Source: Mesotaenium endlicherianum
Taxonomy: Eukaryota; Streptophyta; Zygnematophyceae; Zygnematales; Mesotaeniaceae
NCBI GenBank assembly: GCA_009602735.1
Contig: WELA01013845.1
Location: 129,042-166,499 of the forward strand
DNA: 37,458 nt
Direction: 5' to 3'
Shown here: in pieces, positions 1 to 12,800 of the stretch
How positions within the stretch are numbered: position 1 is the stretch's first letter
Layout of the letters: each line of letters begins with the position of its first letter
Translations under genes and position numbers: made by a program
The notes under the pieces: generated by a model
The model's input: the letters and a program-made list of their open reading frames with translations, nothing else
What the model was told of the DNA's origin: nothing
The model's database searches: none

Positions 1-277
1 CCCCCCCCCCCGCGGAGCCGCCTCTTTGTGTCAGTCTGAGTCTAAGTGAGAGTGTGGTAGGGGCTCACTCCTAGGATGAAGCCCCTGTGGGGTGGCAGTG
101 TGAGGCCGAGTGGGAGGGTTGGGGTTTGCGTCCGCCCAGAGGGGCATTTGCGCTTTTCTTGTACCCTCCCGTTGCTTTCCTCTGGTGACGCCTCATTACA
201 GTCGATTTCGTCCTCGGTAGCTGCACAGGCTGTGCATGCACTTGGCTCCCTCCTCTCAGCACAAGCACTCACAAACA

Positions 278-310
<33 letters not shown>

Positions 311-631
311 TCATGGCGCGGCTGTCTGCTTGTGTCAGAGAGGCCTCTAAGGCCACGCCCCGCTGTCAGAATGCCGCTTCTCTACAGCTCTACGACAAAG
401 CCGGTAGTGCCCCCATGGCACCCTATCTCCCCGTCGCTCTTCTCTCTGGGCCGCTGGTTGCTCCCCCTGCCAAGCCCTCATAGAATCTGCCCTGGCGGCA
501 TCGGCAACAAGCTGCCTATCCCGAGCAAGCAGTGGTGCCCGCAACAGCAACAGAAGAGCTGCTGCTCCGCATGCTCGAGCGTGAGAGGGAGGGGGGATGC
601 TATGCGATGAAATCATGCTGAGGGCTGACGC
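1..631. other. upstream region of the coiled-coil gene; no gene recognised
   Basis: This stretch begins with 11 C and contains a (CA)n microsatellite near 273-310. Several overlapping open frames exist on both strands, but they are low-complexity or change frame and match no family I know. It probably holds the promoter and 5' leader of the gene whose first ATG is at 632. I see no clear TATA box. Confidence 0.4.
273..310. repeat. (CA)n microsatellite
   Basis: Nearly uninterrupted CA dinucleotides, with one CATA interruption, in the presumed promoter of the coiled-coil gene. Confidence 0.9.
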
Positions 632-691
632 ATGCACCTGCTCCCGCTCCTGCTCCCGCTCCTGCTCCTGCTGCTCGTGCTTGCGCTTGAG
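632..691 (+). other. signal peptide encoded by a CTCCTG/CTCCCG-rich repeat
   Basis: The leader codons are almost entirely CTC, CTG and CCG in a short tandem pattern, giving about 15 leucines in 19 residues. The downstream exon joins in phase, which supports real coding use. Because the tract is repetitive it could vary in length between strains, and its likeness to a signal peptide could partly be chance. Confidence 0.5.
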
Positions 692-3600
692 GCGTGGCAG
701 GGCTCCCAGCAGGAGGAGCCCGAGAGGGAGGCAGCGGGGGAGCCGGAGATAAGTTCCAGTGCGGCTGCCAACGGGGCGGCGGGGCTGGAGATGGAGACGA
801 GGTGCGTCTGACTTCTCCCAGCATTCAGGGGCCCTTTCTCACTCGCCTGTCTTGGAGCTTGTATTGGCATCAACTCGCACTGCTTGCCTCTCTCTCTCTC
901 TCTCTCGGATTTTGCTTCTGGCTTGGAAGTGGGGCAGGGCAGGCCAGAGGCAACAACCTCTTTCTTGCTCTTTCGCTCTCCGGCTGTCTATCTTTCACGC
1001 GCTCCCAATGCTGGCTGGCAGCGGCTGGCTGCCTGTCTGGGAGGAGTGCAACGGCTGCATCGTATAAGTTCTCCGAAGAGGGGCGCGTGTTTTGAGTCGT
1101 CGGCATGCTTGGCCCTGGCGCCGTCTCCAATTTCTGGTGGCGTGGCAGTCCTGCAGTCGTTGCCTCCGTCGGCTTTGCTTTCTGGCTGAGCCCACTCCGG
1201 TGAGGGAGCACCTGACTTCCGCGGGGGCTCTGGCTGACAAGGCTAGGCAAGGGCGTTGGCAGCAAGCGCTATCAACTCGAGCAGTTCATTGCATTTGGCG
1301 ACATAATGACGAAGCCCACAAGAGTCATCCCTCGTCAAGGTCGGGGTCATTCCGACGTTACTGTCTGACAACTCCCTCTGCGTCTCTGCCCGGGTGGTGC
1401 GCTGTGGGGTCTCCACCTCTCTCCTCGCTCCCTAAGCAGCAGCCGAGGCCTTGCGGAGGGCAACAAGCAGAAGGTGGACAGCATCGAGGCGCAGCTCCTG
1501 GAGCTGACCTCTCAGGGCGCGGCAGCTGGCGCCCGCGCCGCAAAGGCCGAGGCTGAGCTCGCGGCCGCTTGCAGGCGAGCCGCAGACGCCGAGGCATCAA
1601 CCGGGGAGCTCCGGGCGAGGGCCAACGCTGCCGCCCAGGACCTGCAGGCCGCCAAGGCGGAGCTGGAAGCGCTCAGAGAGGAGGCCCAGAGGAAGGACGC
1701 GCGGCTGGCCGAGTCCGAGAGCGCCAGGGAGGGCCTGGAGGCTGGCAAGGCAGAGCTAGAGGCGCTCAGGGAAGAGGCCCGGCGGAAGGACGCACAGCTG
1801 GCGGAGTCTGAGGGCGATAGGGAGAGCCTGAAGGCTGTCAAGGCTGAGCTCAGAGAAGAGGCCCAGAGGAGAGACGCGCAGCTTGCGGAGTCTGAGAGCG
1901 CCAGGGAGAGCCTGAGGGCTGAGAGGGAGAGGGAGGCGAGCGTGCTGAGGGAGGCGGCAGAGGCCGCAAGGGCGGAGCAGGCGAGCACGCGCGAGGGGGC
2001 GGCGAGGGAGTTGGAGGCGCTGCGGGCGGAGATTGAGGCGCTGACAGGCGAGAGGAGCGAGAGCCAGGCTGGCGCGCGCGCGCTGCAGGAGGCGCACGAG
2101 AGGCTGGGGGAGCAGGTGCGGCAGCTGCAGCAGGAGCTGGGCGCCGCGCAGGCGCGCGGGGAGGGGCTGCAAGCAGACCTGGCGGCGGCGCAGCGCACAG
2201 AGGAGGAGGCGAGCACGCGCGCGGGCGCCGCGGAAAAGGAGCTTGCGGCGCAGAAGGGCGAGGGCAAGAAAGTGAGCGCGACGGCGGCTGATGCAGTGCG
2301 GCGCAGCAAGGCCCTCAAGGACGAGGCTGCTGGGCTGAGGGAGGAGCTCAAGCAGGCGAGGGCGAGGGAGGGCGACGCGCAGCAGCGGGCGGAGGCGGCC
2401 GGGGAGGAGCTTGCGGCAGAGAGGGCCCGGGCTGGGGGGCTGGAGGCGGAGGCGGCTGCCGTGAAATCGAGGGCAGACGAGCTGGAGGGCGAGGCTGCCA
2501 AGCTGCGGGCAGAGGTGGTGCGGCTGGAGGACGAGGCGGGGCGAGCGCAGCGGGAGGCGGGCGAAGCGCGGGCGGAGGCGGGGTCGCTCAGAGATGAGGT
2601 CGGGCGCGTCGTTGCTGAGAGGGAAGGCCTGGAGAAGGGCAACGCTGAGCTGGCCGCCACCTGTCAGGAGCTCACTGGCGAGAAGCAGCGACTGGAACAG
2701 CAGGCTGCCACCCGGGCAGCAGAAGCCGATGAGGCGAAGGAATGCGCAGAGCAGGCTGAGGAGAAGCTGGCTGAGGCATCCTCCCTCGTCCAAAAGCAGA
2801 GCGCTGAGCTGGAAGAGCAGCGGCGGAGTCGCCAGATGGCGGACGGGCTGAGCCAGGAGCTACAGGTGGCGCAGACGCAGACGAGGGAGTTGACGAGCAA
2901 GGTGGAAGAAGGAGCTCGCCGGGAGGCGGCCATGGCTGCCCGGAAGAGCGAGCTGCAGCAAGCCCTGGTCGAGGCCGTGGGAGCTGCGGAGAGGGTGAAG
3001 GCCGTCATCGCAAGGCACAGCGGCAGCAGCGGCAGCAATGGGCTTGACAGCAAGAAGAGCGGCGGCGACGGCGCAAACGGCAGGGTGAGCGACACCATCC
3101 TTGACGGCGACGACTTCAAGGTGGAGGAGGTCCGCAGACTGGTGGGGGGCCTGCCAGAGGAGGTGGAGGGCAGCATCAGTGCGCGGGTGGAGGAGCAGCG
3201 GGCCGCGGGGGGCGCGGCAGTCGAGGAGGCCAAGGGGCTCAGGGAGAGGGCAGAGGCGGCGCTGGCGGAGGCGCGGGAGCAGCTGAGCGTGGGGGAGCAG
3301 AGGGCCCTGAAATCCGAGGAGCGCGCTGCCGCGCTGAAGGGGGAGTGCAGCAGCCTGCTGGCGCGCATGCGGGCCCTGGAGGCGGACCTGGCCTCGGCAA
3401 AGCAGGCTGCGGGGGAGCTTGAGAGGGCCCTGGAGAGCTCGCAGAGGGAGGCGCGCGAGACGGAGGAGAGGCTCCGGGTGTCGACAGCTGGCTCGCTGGA
3501 GGTGTCGCGGAAGCTGGCGGGCGTGGAGGAGAAGATAGTGGGGCTGAGGTCGGCGCCGCTGTCCTCGCAGGCTGAGCCGCACGTGGTGCCAGAGGTGGAG

Positions 3601-4295
3601 GCGAGTGGAAGGGGGGTGCATCCTCCCCCTTCCTCGTTGCCGTCGAACTCTTCCTCTTCAGATCGGGTGGCTGCTCTCGAGCAGCAGAATGAGAAGCTGT
3701 TGAGGTACGTCTGAAGTTTCTTTGTCTTTTTTATGCTCTTTGGTGGTGGTGAGGGGCAGGAGTTGTCTGACCTTGTTGGTTGACCGGGGAGGCGCGGTTT
3801 TGCCTCAATTGTCTCTGTTTCCTGTGGCGGTGGTGCTGCTGTGTAGTTCTGCAGATAGCCTTTCAATTGCAGCTTTTGAGCTTCTGCCGTGACACTTTCC
3901 CCCCCTCCTTCCCTCCCTCTATCTATCTGTCCCTCTCTCCATCCCTCCTTCTAGTGAGACATTGTTACCAACCCCTTGGGTCACCTGGCGTGGATTGCTT
4001 GCTCAGGCTACTTGAGGCGCGCGAGGAGGAGCTGAGGAAGGTGCTGAGCCAGGTGGCAGCCGTCAGCGCGGAGCTGGACAGCGTGAGCAAGGAGAGGGAC
4101 CAGGTGAAGCGGCGGGAGCACAGCATGGAGGCCAAGATCATGGAGGCGGCCGCGAGCCGCGAGCTTATGAAGCAGGAGTACGGGCACCTGCAGAAGCCCA
4201 CGTGGGGCCGCTGGGCTCTCTCCACGGCCGCGGTGTCAGTCTCGACTGCCATCGTGGCTGCAGGAATCGGGGCTAGGATGTCCCGCATCAAGTAG
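632..4295 (+). CDS. signal-peptide, long coiled-coil, C-terminally membrane-anchored protein (function unknown)
   Basis: Three exons: 632-801, 1437-3704 and 4007-4295. The donors are GTGCGT at 802 and GTACGT at 3705, and both junctions are phase 2 and keep the frame. The second exon could also start at 1440 or 1443, because the acceptor has repeated CAG. The model gives 908 residues. The ATG at 632 opens a leucine-rich signal peptide (MHLLPLLLPLLLLLLVLA) followed by an acidic stretch. Residues about 70-860 are Ala/Glu/Arg/Leu-rich heptads typical of a long coiled coil, broken by Ser/Gly-rich linkers near 580-615 and 775-800. The end has one hydrophobic segment (ALSTAAVSVSTAIVAAGIGA) followed by a short basic tail (RMSRIK). 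Inference: a type I membrane protein with a large coiled coil on the lumenal side. A tether, scaffold or filament role is possible, but I do not recognise the family. The two splice junctions are well supported; the function is not. Confidence 0.75.
889..906. repeat. (TC)n microsatellite in intron 1 of the coiled-coil gene
   Basis: About nine TC repeats within the 635-base first intron. No exon was recognised in the rest of that intron. Confidence 0.8.
1651..1920 (+). repeat. 93-bp tandem repeat inside the coiled coil (three copies)
   Basis: Three consecutive units encode 31, 31 and 28 residues. Each carries the pattern KAELEALREEAQRKDAxLAE followed by SExxRExL. The third copy lacks three residues. 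A 31-residue period is four heptads plus three, so it inserts a regular stutter in the coiled coil. The units start at 1651, 1744 and 1837. Confidence 0.85.
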
Positions 4296-5609
4296 GCGTC
4301 TTCTCTTACTCGTAGGACCAGCGTGCGTGCAAGAGCCGTGCATGCAGCGGGACATGAAAGAGAAGATTGGCGAGGTATATACTTTATGCACATGTAGTCT
4401 ACAGGTACAAAGCTGTAAGCGCCCGCCGGGCTGTACCCGGCCTTGGCATTGCCTGCTGGCGGGCGTAGATTGAGGTGGCATTCATTTGGGAGAGGCTAGC
4501 GCCTAAGTTAGAGGGAAGACCATGTTGGAGCCGATGAATAGTGGCCCAGAGAGACCTTTGTTGCTTTCCTTTGTGGTAAGAAAAAGGTAGACATAGAGTT
4601 GGTGGTGCAGGCTTCTTGTATATGTATGATGTGCTGTTGGTGGTAGATGTCAGCTTCATAATGCTCTCCTAGTTGTGAACGGTACGATTGCACGACGTGT
4701 TTCTTACACTTGCAGCAAAGCTTTCAAAGTATACTTCACCTCGCTGCAGCACAAACATTCTTGTAATTCTTGTATCGAGAGAGCTGCGCTTTGTGCGTAA
4801 TGCTTTTGGAGGTCGACAAATGCTGAAGGCAAACTGATCGTGCATGAGATCGTCGAGGAAATTTGCGAGCTGTCATGTGATATGCTTGGTAGAGCTGTGC
4901 TCTACTTCCATAGGGTCCTGTTATAAATAGAGAGTCAAAATGCATGCAGCTTTTTGGTTTATTTCTGAGTGGTGTCAAGGTCAATCTTTGTGGCATACCT
5001 GGAGGCATCAAAGGTTGAAAGTATGACTTCCATCGTCAATTTACGCAAGACTCAACCAAATACTAAATTGAGGCGCGAAGGACAACCATCTTAAAAATGG
5101 AATAAGTACGTTGATGACTCGAACTAGGAAAGCCTGGTGGCAGTTAAACATAGCCAGCCTGCTAAAATAGGAACACAAATGCCGATTCCATACTATGCAC
5201 ATTTAACGAAGAGGCAAGTTCTTCAACAAATCAACTGAAAACTTAGTGGTACTTTACGCGCAAACACATCACTTGATCTGACGAGAGCTCGATATAAGAA
5301 ATGCGCACTCTAACCCCAAAGAACAAAGTAAACGTGAACTCCGATGATCAAGTCGATACTCAATGTGATAAGAAGCACCTTCTCAAGTTTTTGTCCTTAT
5401 AAGCAGAAAGCTCAGTGACCTTGCTTTTGTGTAAGAGACACTACCCCCAACGCCTATCTGTATGATACCTGTCCATTGCTGTTTTGTGACTCTGCAAGCT
5501 CACACACTCCCTCCCACTACTTGACGATATTTCATTGCTCGTAATTTATCTGAAAGTAATGATACTCATCACGAGTACGGGACCACGAAGTGCGCAATAC
5601 CATATACCT
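4296..5609. other. convergent intergenic region with two 3' ends; no gene recognised
   Basis: It lies between the stop of the coiled-coil gene (4293-4295) and the stop of MER3 (5610-5612 on the other strand). It should hold both 3' UTRs. A TGTAA at 4414-4418, the polyadenylation signal common in green algae, lies about 120 bases after the plus-strand stop. Base composition falls towards AT-rich compared with 1500-4300. Only short frames without family likeness are present. Confidence 0.5.
4414..4418 (+). promoter_or_regulatory. candidate TGTAA polyadenylation signal
   Basis: TGTAA is the usual green-algal polyadenylation hexamer-equivalent and is correctly placed for the coiled-coil gene. 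A five-base match occurs often by chance, so this is weak evidence. Confidence 0.25.
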
Positions 5610-6898
5610 CTATGACTCGAAGGAAAACAATGATGTCTGAGTAGGTCCTTTGGAGGGTAGGTCTAAGCTAGCCTGCTGCCCGGCTGGTTGGGTAAGTATC
5701 TCATCAAAGAAGCTGCCAAACATGGGGGCAGCTCCAAGAGCAGCGTCGCCAGCACCCACAGAGGCGTCATGCTCTGAGCAGGACGTTTTTTCCTGTTGCC
5801 CCTGTCTTTCCGGCAAACGCGAGGCATAATCAAAGAAAACGTCGAGGCTGTCACGCTGCTGCGTAGGTCCTATTGTGGGGGGACTAGCAGGGAGCCTGCC
5901 AAGTCTGACTGCTGCAGGAGGAGCTGCAGGAGGGGCTGTAGCAACAGGAGGAGAAGACTCGAATATACTTGAGAAAAATGAGCTGAGAGGTTCGCCTGCC
6001 TGCTCTCTCGACTCAGTGACGCCTGACGCGATGGCATCCACATGTGTGTCGAGACACGCACCCGCACCACTCCCTCTTGAGTCCAGCTTGGAGGGGACTC
6101 CATGGCAAAAAGATCTCATCTCCTCGTCTTGCCCCTGGTCTGCATCGAGGGTTGGGTCCTGCAACCACCATTGCTGACTGTCCCTGTGTGCATTCTGCTC
6201 TCTAGCAGCACTACTGTGCATTCCCGCAGCTGCTGCTGCCCTTGAGGATGCAGGTGTGCTTCCGCTTTGCATATCCCTTTGTAAGGGTCCTCCACCCTGC
6301 TCTCCTGTCAGTGAAGGTGCGCGCGGCGCACCTGAGGATCTGAAGTTGGGGAGGGAAAAATTGGCCAGCCCGGGAACGTGCAGCTTGGGTTTGCCTCTAA
6401 GTGCTGTTTCTCCCCATGCCTCGTTCCCCCCACCCACAACAGTTAAGCCACTTCGTGGAAAGCAGCTGGCCCCACTTCCTGCCTCAGGTCCCCTCTGGGA
6501 AGCAGAACCAATCTCCCCCTGCTTATTGACGATGTTAGCTAGAATCGACCTGCATGAGCCTGGAGGAGGCTGCATTGCGCTCTGGCGTGCACTAGGGGCA
6601 CCTGCTGCAGTCCCACCTTGTTGCCACCTGTCAGGTGGGGGTGCTGACACCCGCGCGTGGGCCCCATTAGCACCCAGGAAGGACGGGGTCTTCAGCGTCT
6701 TGGAGCTTGGACCTAAAGAGTGCAGGAAGGAGCCGTCCTTTGCGGGAAGGGATCTGCTCTTGCTCTTGATGTGGTCGAAGATGCCATCGTCGGGAGGGGC
6801 GCGCTTGTTCTGCCGAAAGTTGTTCTTGTCAGGCGCAGAGGCACCTTGCTTCTGGGAGCTGGCAGGCTCTTGCGTCTGCTGTGTTGCGCTCCACAAGA
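5610..6898 (-). other. MER3 last exon: about 429-residue disordered C-terminal tail
   Basis: This exon is far larger than the other MER3 exons (22-303 bases). Just after its acceptor it carries DDGIFDHIKSKSRSLP, which resembles the conserved IFxHIxxKs segment after the zinc knuckle in MER3/HFM1 proteins and supports the joint to the upstream exon. The rest is rich in Ser, Gly, Pro, Ala and Gln without recognisable domains, and it ends in short Phe-containing patches (LDVFFDYAS, FGSFFDEIL, LFSFES). The frame is continuous to the TAG at 5612-5610. Confidence 0.75.
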
Positions 6899-9800
6899 CT
6901 GCCACCCACCCACTCACTCCAACTCGAAGGAAGCTCAGTGATCCACACGCGATTGGAGGCAAGAGCAATATAGGGGTTTCTGGACCCTTACACCGTGTCG
7001 CATATAAATCGCAAAAGACCAGAAAATGGAATTCAAAGGGTGGCCCCGCACAGTTCCATAAGATCTTGAAAGAAACTTCAATTTTGAGATATAGCCTCCT
7101 CACACAAGAGAGAAAGCCCCACTGAATTTTTTATCTCCGTCACTTTTTTGATGTCACGTTACGTCTGAATTATGTGTGCACATCTCCATCCACACACGCA
7201 TGCGCAGAATTGCCACGCTACAACTACCACACACGAACTACTCAGGCTTGCACCACTGAAGAAAAGCTCGTTTCTGCTTGAATAAACCGCCTACACATGA
7301 CCTTGAGCACAGGGAAGCTGAAAACTCACCATTGTGCCACTCCTGCCAGTCCTTTTCAGACCAGTTCAAATTCCTCTTGCAGCAGGTGTGCTTGCAGTGG
7401 TTCTTATCTGGCACAAAGAAATTGCCACAAAGAATACAAGAGGAAGAAGAAGCCAAGGAAAGCGAGACCGACAACTGTTAGTGCCCTGCAGCAGGTTGCT
7501 CTTTTTACGAGTTGTACTAACAGTCAGAAGCCTGGTTGGACAGACACCTGGTCTTTCCCTGTCAAAGATATCCACAGGAGGTGCGACGAAGCATCCAGCA
7601 GCACAAGCCTATTGCTTTTCTGCCAGAGGTGTGCGTTCAAGCACGACCAGGAACTAACAAGCAGAGGGCAACAGGAGCCGCCACTGCGACAAGAAGCACG
7701 AGCAGCAGCTAAAACCAAGACAGCAATAACAAGCGCGGTGAGAGTACCTTTGCATCGGCACCGGCAAGCTTCCACCTGTGTGCTTCTGGTGTCCTCTGCT
7801 TCACATGGAAAGAAGGAAACGCCGGCTCGTTTTCAGGTAAGGGTCTCTATGGCTGACTGAAGTACCCAGAGTCCCTAGAATACTTGCAAACCCACTTCTC
7901 CTTCACACTGTTTTCTTTTAGAGACCCCCAAAATTCAACTTCAGGCATTCAGCTCATGTCCTGTCTCATGCTGCGCACAAGAGTAACCCTCTCTGGTCGT
8001 ACGCCTGAATATCAATGGTCCCCCTCACCATGGACTTCTTTCTAAAATTCAAAGTGACAGCATGAGCTCGTAATTCCTATTCACCGGTTGCACCGTTCCA
8101 CTATCACGAAAAGAAATCTCGGTCAGTAGAAGCACGCAGTAAGGCATAAGACTTGAACGACGAGTATTGATACCCAATAGTGGAAACGTTCTGCACTCTA
8201 GAGCAAAGGTAAAGGTCGGCAAGGGCTACCTGCAGGACCTGCAACGGAGCCTTGGTTTCCATGGTCGTCGTTGTCTCCGTCGTCTTTGAAAAGCTCAAAT
8301 GTAGGCCTGGCGTATCCAAGACAACCGCAGGAAACGGATGAGCATGTACCAAGCCGGCTGCTTATCTCGAGAGGCTAACTAATTGTGATGCCAAGATGAC
8401 CACAGAAGACTCCTCCGACTGAGAAGCTTTCACACAAATTTGACTTACACATCTCCGTTGGGGCCCTGCGGGAGTCGAAAATTCTTGGTCGCACTTCCTC
8501 CAGCAGTAGCAGCAGAAGCAGCGGCAGGACGAGGAGGAGGACTGGAGACGCTGGTCAGCAGCCTGGGTGCAGCACGAGGGGTGGGCATGTCTCTGGAGAG
8601 AGTGGACAGCTCCATAGGAGCATAGCCCGAGTGTGGCGCTCCTGTGATGGAGGACGAGGCCAGCGCAGGTCCAGTCCCATTGAGCTTCTCCCTTGCATCC
8701 ACGCCAACTGCAGCAACGGCAAGAAGAGGCCCTGAGTTCAGCGGGATGCAGCTCAACAGGCAGAGCAGAGAGGGCAAAGCAGAAGTTGGATGTAGCACCA
8801 CAGAGACCCAAGTTGCAGCACAAGAGCAAAGGAATGATAGCTATATACACCAGGCAGGAGGGACAGCATGCACGCAGCACAGGAAGCAAGTACATGTGTG
8901 AGCTGTTCGCTGCCCAGGAAAAGCATCTGTCACTTCGTCCTTCAGTCAGAAAGTTTACCTACCTGTAGTTGCCCCCACGTCCCGGCTTTGGGGCTTTCTA
9001 CTAATCTTAATAGAGAGGAGAATCACCCTAAGGGGTCAAAAAAAGAGAAGAGGGAGAAAGCCAGACGTGCGCACCATACTCCTCACTGATGACAGAAGCC
9101 CCAATGGTTGGGCGACCGCTACCTGGGGCAGAGGTGACTGCAAGCCTGACGGTGTATGGGCTGCGCAATCAGACGCATACCGGCACGCACCATCTTTGCA
9201 TGTCTGATGTTTGCATGATGAAACACACTCTCAATCTGATGGAAAGTCAACTACTTTTGAACAGCAGAAGTTGCTTTGGAGGGGGACCTATCATGGCTTT
9301 CAAAGTTGACTTGCATGGTATGGTACAGACATTACCTGACGAAATGCTCCAGCCTGGGACAGAGCCACCCCACAGTCAAGCATGTTCATTAGCAGTGGGA
9401 AAACAACAGAGGAGCTTGGCTGACACTTTCACAACCAGGTAGCAGAGTGCCTACAAAATCACAAGGAGAAGCCCGACGAGAGCAATACTGGAACCAGCCA
9501 ACAGGCTATGATGGCATACATGTGCGTACCATCCACTGTTGTTAGTCATACATATGCATGCAAAGGGGGGGAGAAAGTGAGGGCCAAGCACCCGGCCAGC
9601 CAAACAACGCACCTGATACGCTCATGGTAGACAGTTTGGTTGTCATGCTCGTTGCCCACAATCTTCACCCCGTGACGCCAAAGGAGACTAAAACGCATGA
9701 GGCAGGGCAAATCTGTTGCTGCAATCTGCTTCTTCTTACTTACTATGAACATACAATCTCTTCTTATCACCGGCAATCAACCTTCATGCAGCAATCGTAT

Positions 9801-12800
9801 CTGTGAGGGCATAATTAAGTTTGTGCTGAACATATGCACACCAGGGAATCAAGGGGGGTACAAACAAGACCTGTTCCTGGATGGGTCAGAGTAACACATT
9901 CAAGTCAGCGTGCTGCATTGGCATGATCAAGCGCCTATGTGCCCCAAGTGCCCTTGAGGACAGAAGCGTCTCTCGCAACTCTGCTATGGAACATGGAGTC
10001 CGTCCCCAAGGAGCCTTGTCCTCTTCTTAAAACCTCAATTGTGGTCACTTGTCGATAGAAGAAACGTCTTGCTCACTGCAAAGGGCTGTAAGAAAGACCT
10101 ACCAAATGGGCAAAGTGCCATTTGCTGGAGCTCCTTGGCTCTGAGTCTCTGGAGATAGTCACTTCGTACTCCTGCTTGCCTGGCTTCCAGGAGCTTCTGG
10201 GAGCTTCCCTGAGCTCCAGCTTCACCTTGGGAGGCAGGACGTCCAGGGCATCCTTCACCTGGTTGCCGAAAGGATACTTTCTGCCAGTAATATGCTCAAT
10301 TTTTCGGGGCTCCATGGCTCTTAGGGCCTCGAAAGAGGTCACATTGGCAGTCAGTAGTGCCTGCCGAAACAATAGACAAAGTACGCCTGAAAAGCAGCAC
10401 CTTCAGCAGCAGCACCAGAAGCCCTCCCCCCCTCCCCCCCTCCGCCCCCAAGGGAAACCAGCCCCAAAATGGCCAGCGTCTCATAAGTGAGAGACACCCT
10501 TGCCAGATTTTTGCCTAAGGGTCTGTTATCAATTCTTCCCAAAGAAGCTCAAGAATTACGATATTTTAGTAGGCAACGCTCAGGGCGAGACTATGATTTA
10601 TTAAGGATCTCCAGGTGTGCTCCCAGTCCTCAGAACAAGGGCTCACTTAGAATCCGTGGTACGAGTACAATTGAGCACCGAGCGCGTCCATGCTACACTC
10701 TTTTATCTTTAGCAAACGCACCTTGGTGGTGACGGGGCCGACGCCTGCGAGCTGTCTGAGGAGATGCTGGCTGTCCTCCCACAGGCGCTGCCTGAGGCAC
10801 TTGCAGAGCAGCAGTGCGGCTATGCTCTCTTTGTACCTCCTCATGTGAAGGAAGTACAGGCTCATGCACTTGGCAATGCGGGCTCCGTTTGTACAGATGC
10901 TGTTCACGTCCTGTGTTTGCAGCAGCGCATGGGCAGGCTGAGAAGGGCTACCCTATGGGACGAGGGGAAGCAGCACTGATTATGAAGGCCAGGATGCAGG
11001 CACATAAACGAATCTATTCTTTTCAAGGAGAGGAATTCATAGCAAAAGCTGCTTCTCACAACACTTGTGCGGGTACAAACCAGACCGTAGACAAACCTGA
11101 CCGTAGACTATCCAAAGACTCGAGAAGTAGTTTGCCATGCAAGCATGAGGAGAAAAGCCAGAAGGTAATGGGAGCAAAGGCCCGACCTGAGACATAGAGA
11201 AGTCGAGCTGAGTAGGCTCCCCACACAAGGCATCGTTGATGAGGACAAATATCTTCTCGCCATCTGACTGAATTCGCTTCTTGATTTTCCCCTGAGCATC
11301 TAGCACGTGGTACTTAATTTTCCCTGACGTGTTGTTGTTGATGTCATTCAGCAGCTTCTTCTCCGAGCGCCTCAGTTTGATCCCTGCCGACATAGAATGA
11401 CAAGAGTCGACCCCATAACGGGTAAGGAAGCCACCTCCACTTAGTCAATTTTGCGAATGTGCACCGTGCAACAACAACAAGAAGCAGCACTTGAGAGATC
11501 CAAGCATTGTAACACAAGCTGCACTTACCACAACGCCACCCATCACTGGTCAAGACATCGCATGCTTCTGTATACTGCACGAGTTGCGTGTGTATAGTAG
11601 TAACTTGAAATAGGTGTGGATACAAGCAGGTGGGCTGTGGTCGACCGGACTTACAAGCAAGCTCGTCTGCCCTACCAAGAACTCTGATAAGGTCTTCAAG
11701 AAATGCTCCAGGGGGGGTCCTGACGATGGCACGCATGGTTGTGAACCGGAGGTAAAATTGTGCCATGATCCGTCCTGGCTCTGCGCGTTGGGAAAGCAAG
11801 AGCAAGCATCCAGGTCGTGACATGGGCATACATCAAGCTCCAGAAGTACCAATTGCAAGGGTTGCAACACTGCTGCTATCAGGCGGACGTGCGTGACAAT
11901 CCATGCGAAGAGAGCTCCAAGCATCCCAAAGAGTAACCGTCCCAAATTCATGCTCGAGACTTGCAAGCTCTAATGTGTACCTTGCCAAGTAGTACAGCAG
12001 AGAAGCTGGAGAAGAACAAGCGCAAGCTGCTGATTCAATGGTGGCGACATGGACGGGATGCTGTACCGAGAGGTTTGAGGGTGAAACCATCCTCGTCAGT
12101 CTGTACAAGCCCGCAGTTGGCAAGCTCTTGGACGTGGGTCAGACAAATGCCTGCTCCACATGCCACCACCTCATTGACACATTTCAGTTGATCAGTCCCG
12201 GGATAACAAAAAGATTGAAGTGACGAGCTCCAGCCAGCAGATTCTACGTGGAAACAGACAGGCATCAGTTTGGTAAGCACTAACCTATTGGAAACTCTCA
12301 AAGTGAGTACACCTCTACATCCTGTCTTTGAAGCAACTCAAATGCTAGAGTGAGTCTACCTCTTGATTAATACAAGGTATGCGACAAAAAAATGAAGGAA
12401 GCATCATACCTTTTAGATGCCCTTCGAGCTGTTCTTCCGTCAACTTCTGCTTTATGTCATACAGTGCTGGGTTCTGCACGTCACAAGACATATCCCAATT
12501 TGTTGAAGTCTCAAAAACAACCTGACTTTATATGGTTTGCCTTTGATACTTGGCACAATCAATCTGCCATCATAGAGTCCAAGAGCAATGCGGGGCCAGT
12601 TGAAAATGTCGCATGAGCCCTTATACAGCACGTACGAGCTATAGTATTATTTGCACACGCACCTTCTTTATTCTCACGTACAAGTAGGAATTCTTCAACC
12701 TGTCCCAGGAACATTGCAAAGGAAACTCAAAGAAAGCTCATGCTACTCACGACATACGAGATCACGTCACAAGATAGGATGCACAGTTCGATACTCTCCT

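Noticed and set aside
42..483. Open frames on both strands over the CA repeat near the start
   Set aside because: They consist largely of repeat-encoded residues, with no domain and no splice support.
1512..3866. Long antisense open frames (up to about 400 codons) across the coiled-coil gene
   Set aside because: They are Ser/Ala/Leu-rich mirror images of a GC-rich, Glu/Ala/Arg-repeating gene. The plus-strand frame explains the region and has matching splice junctions.
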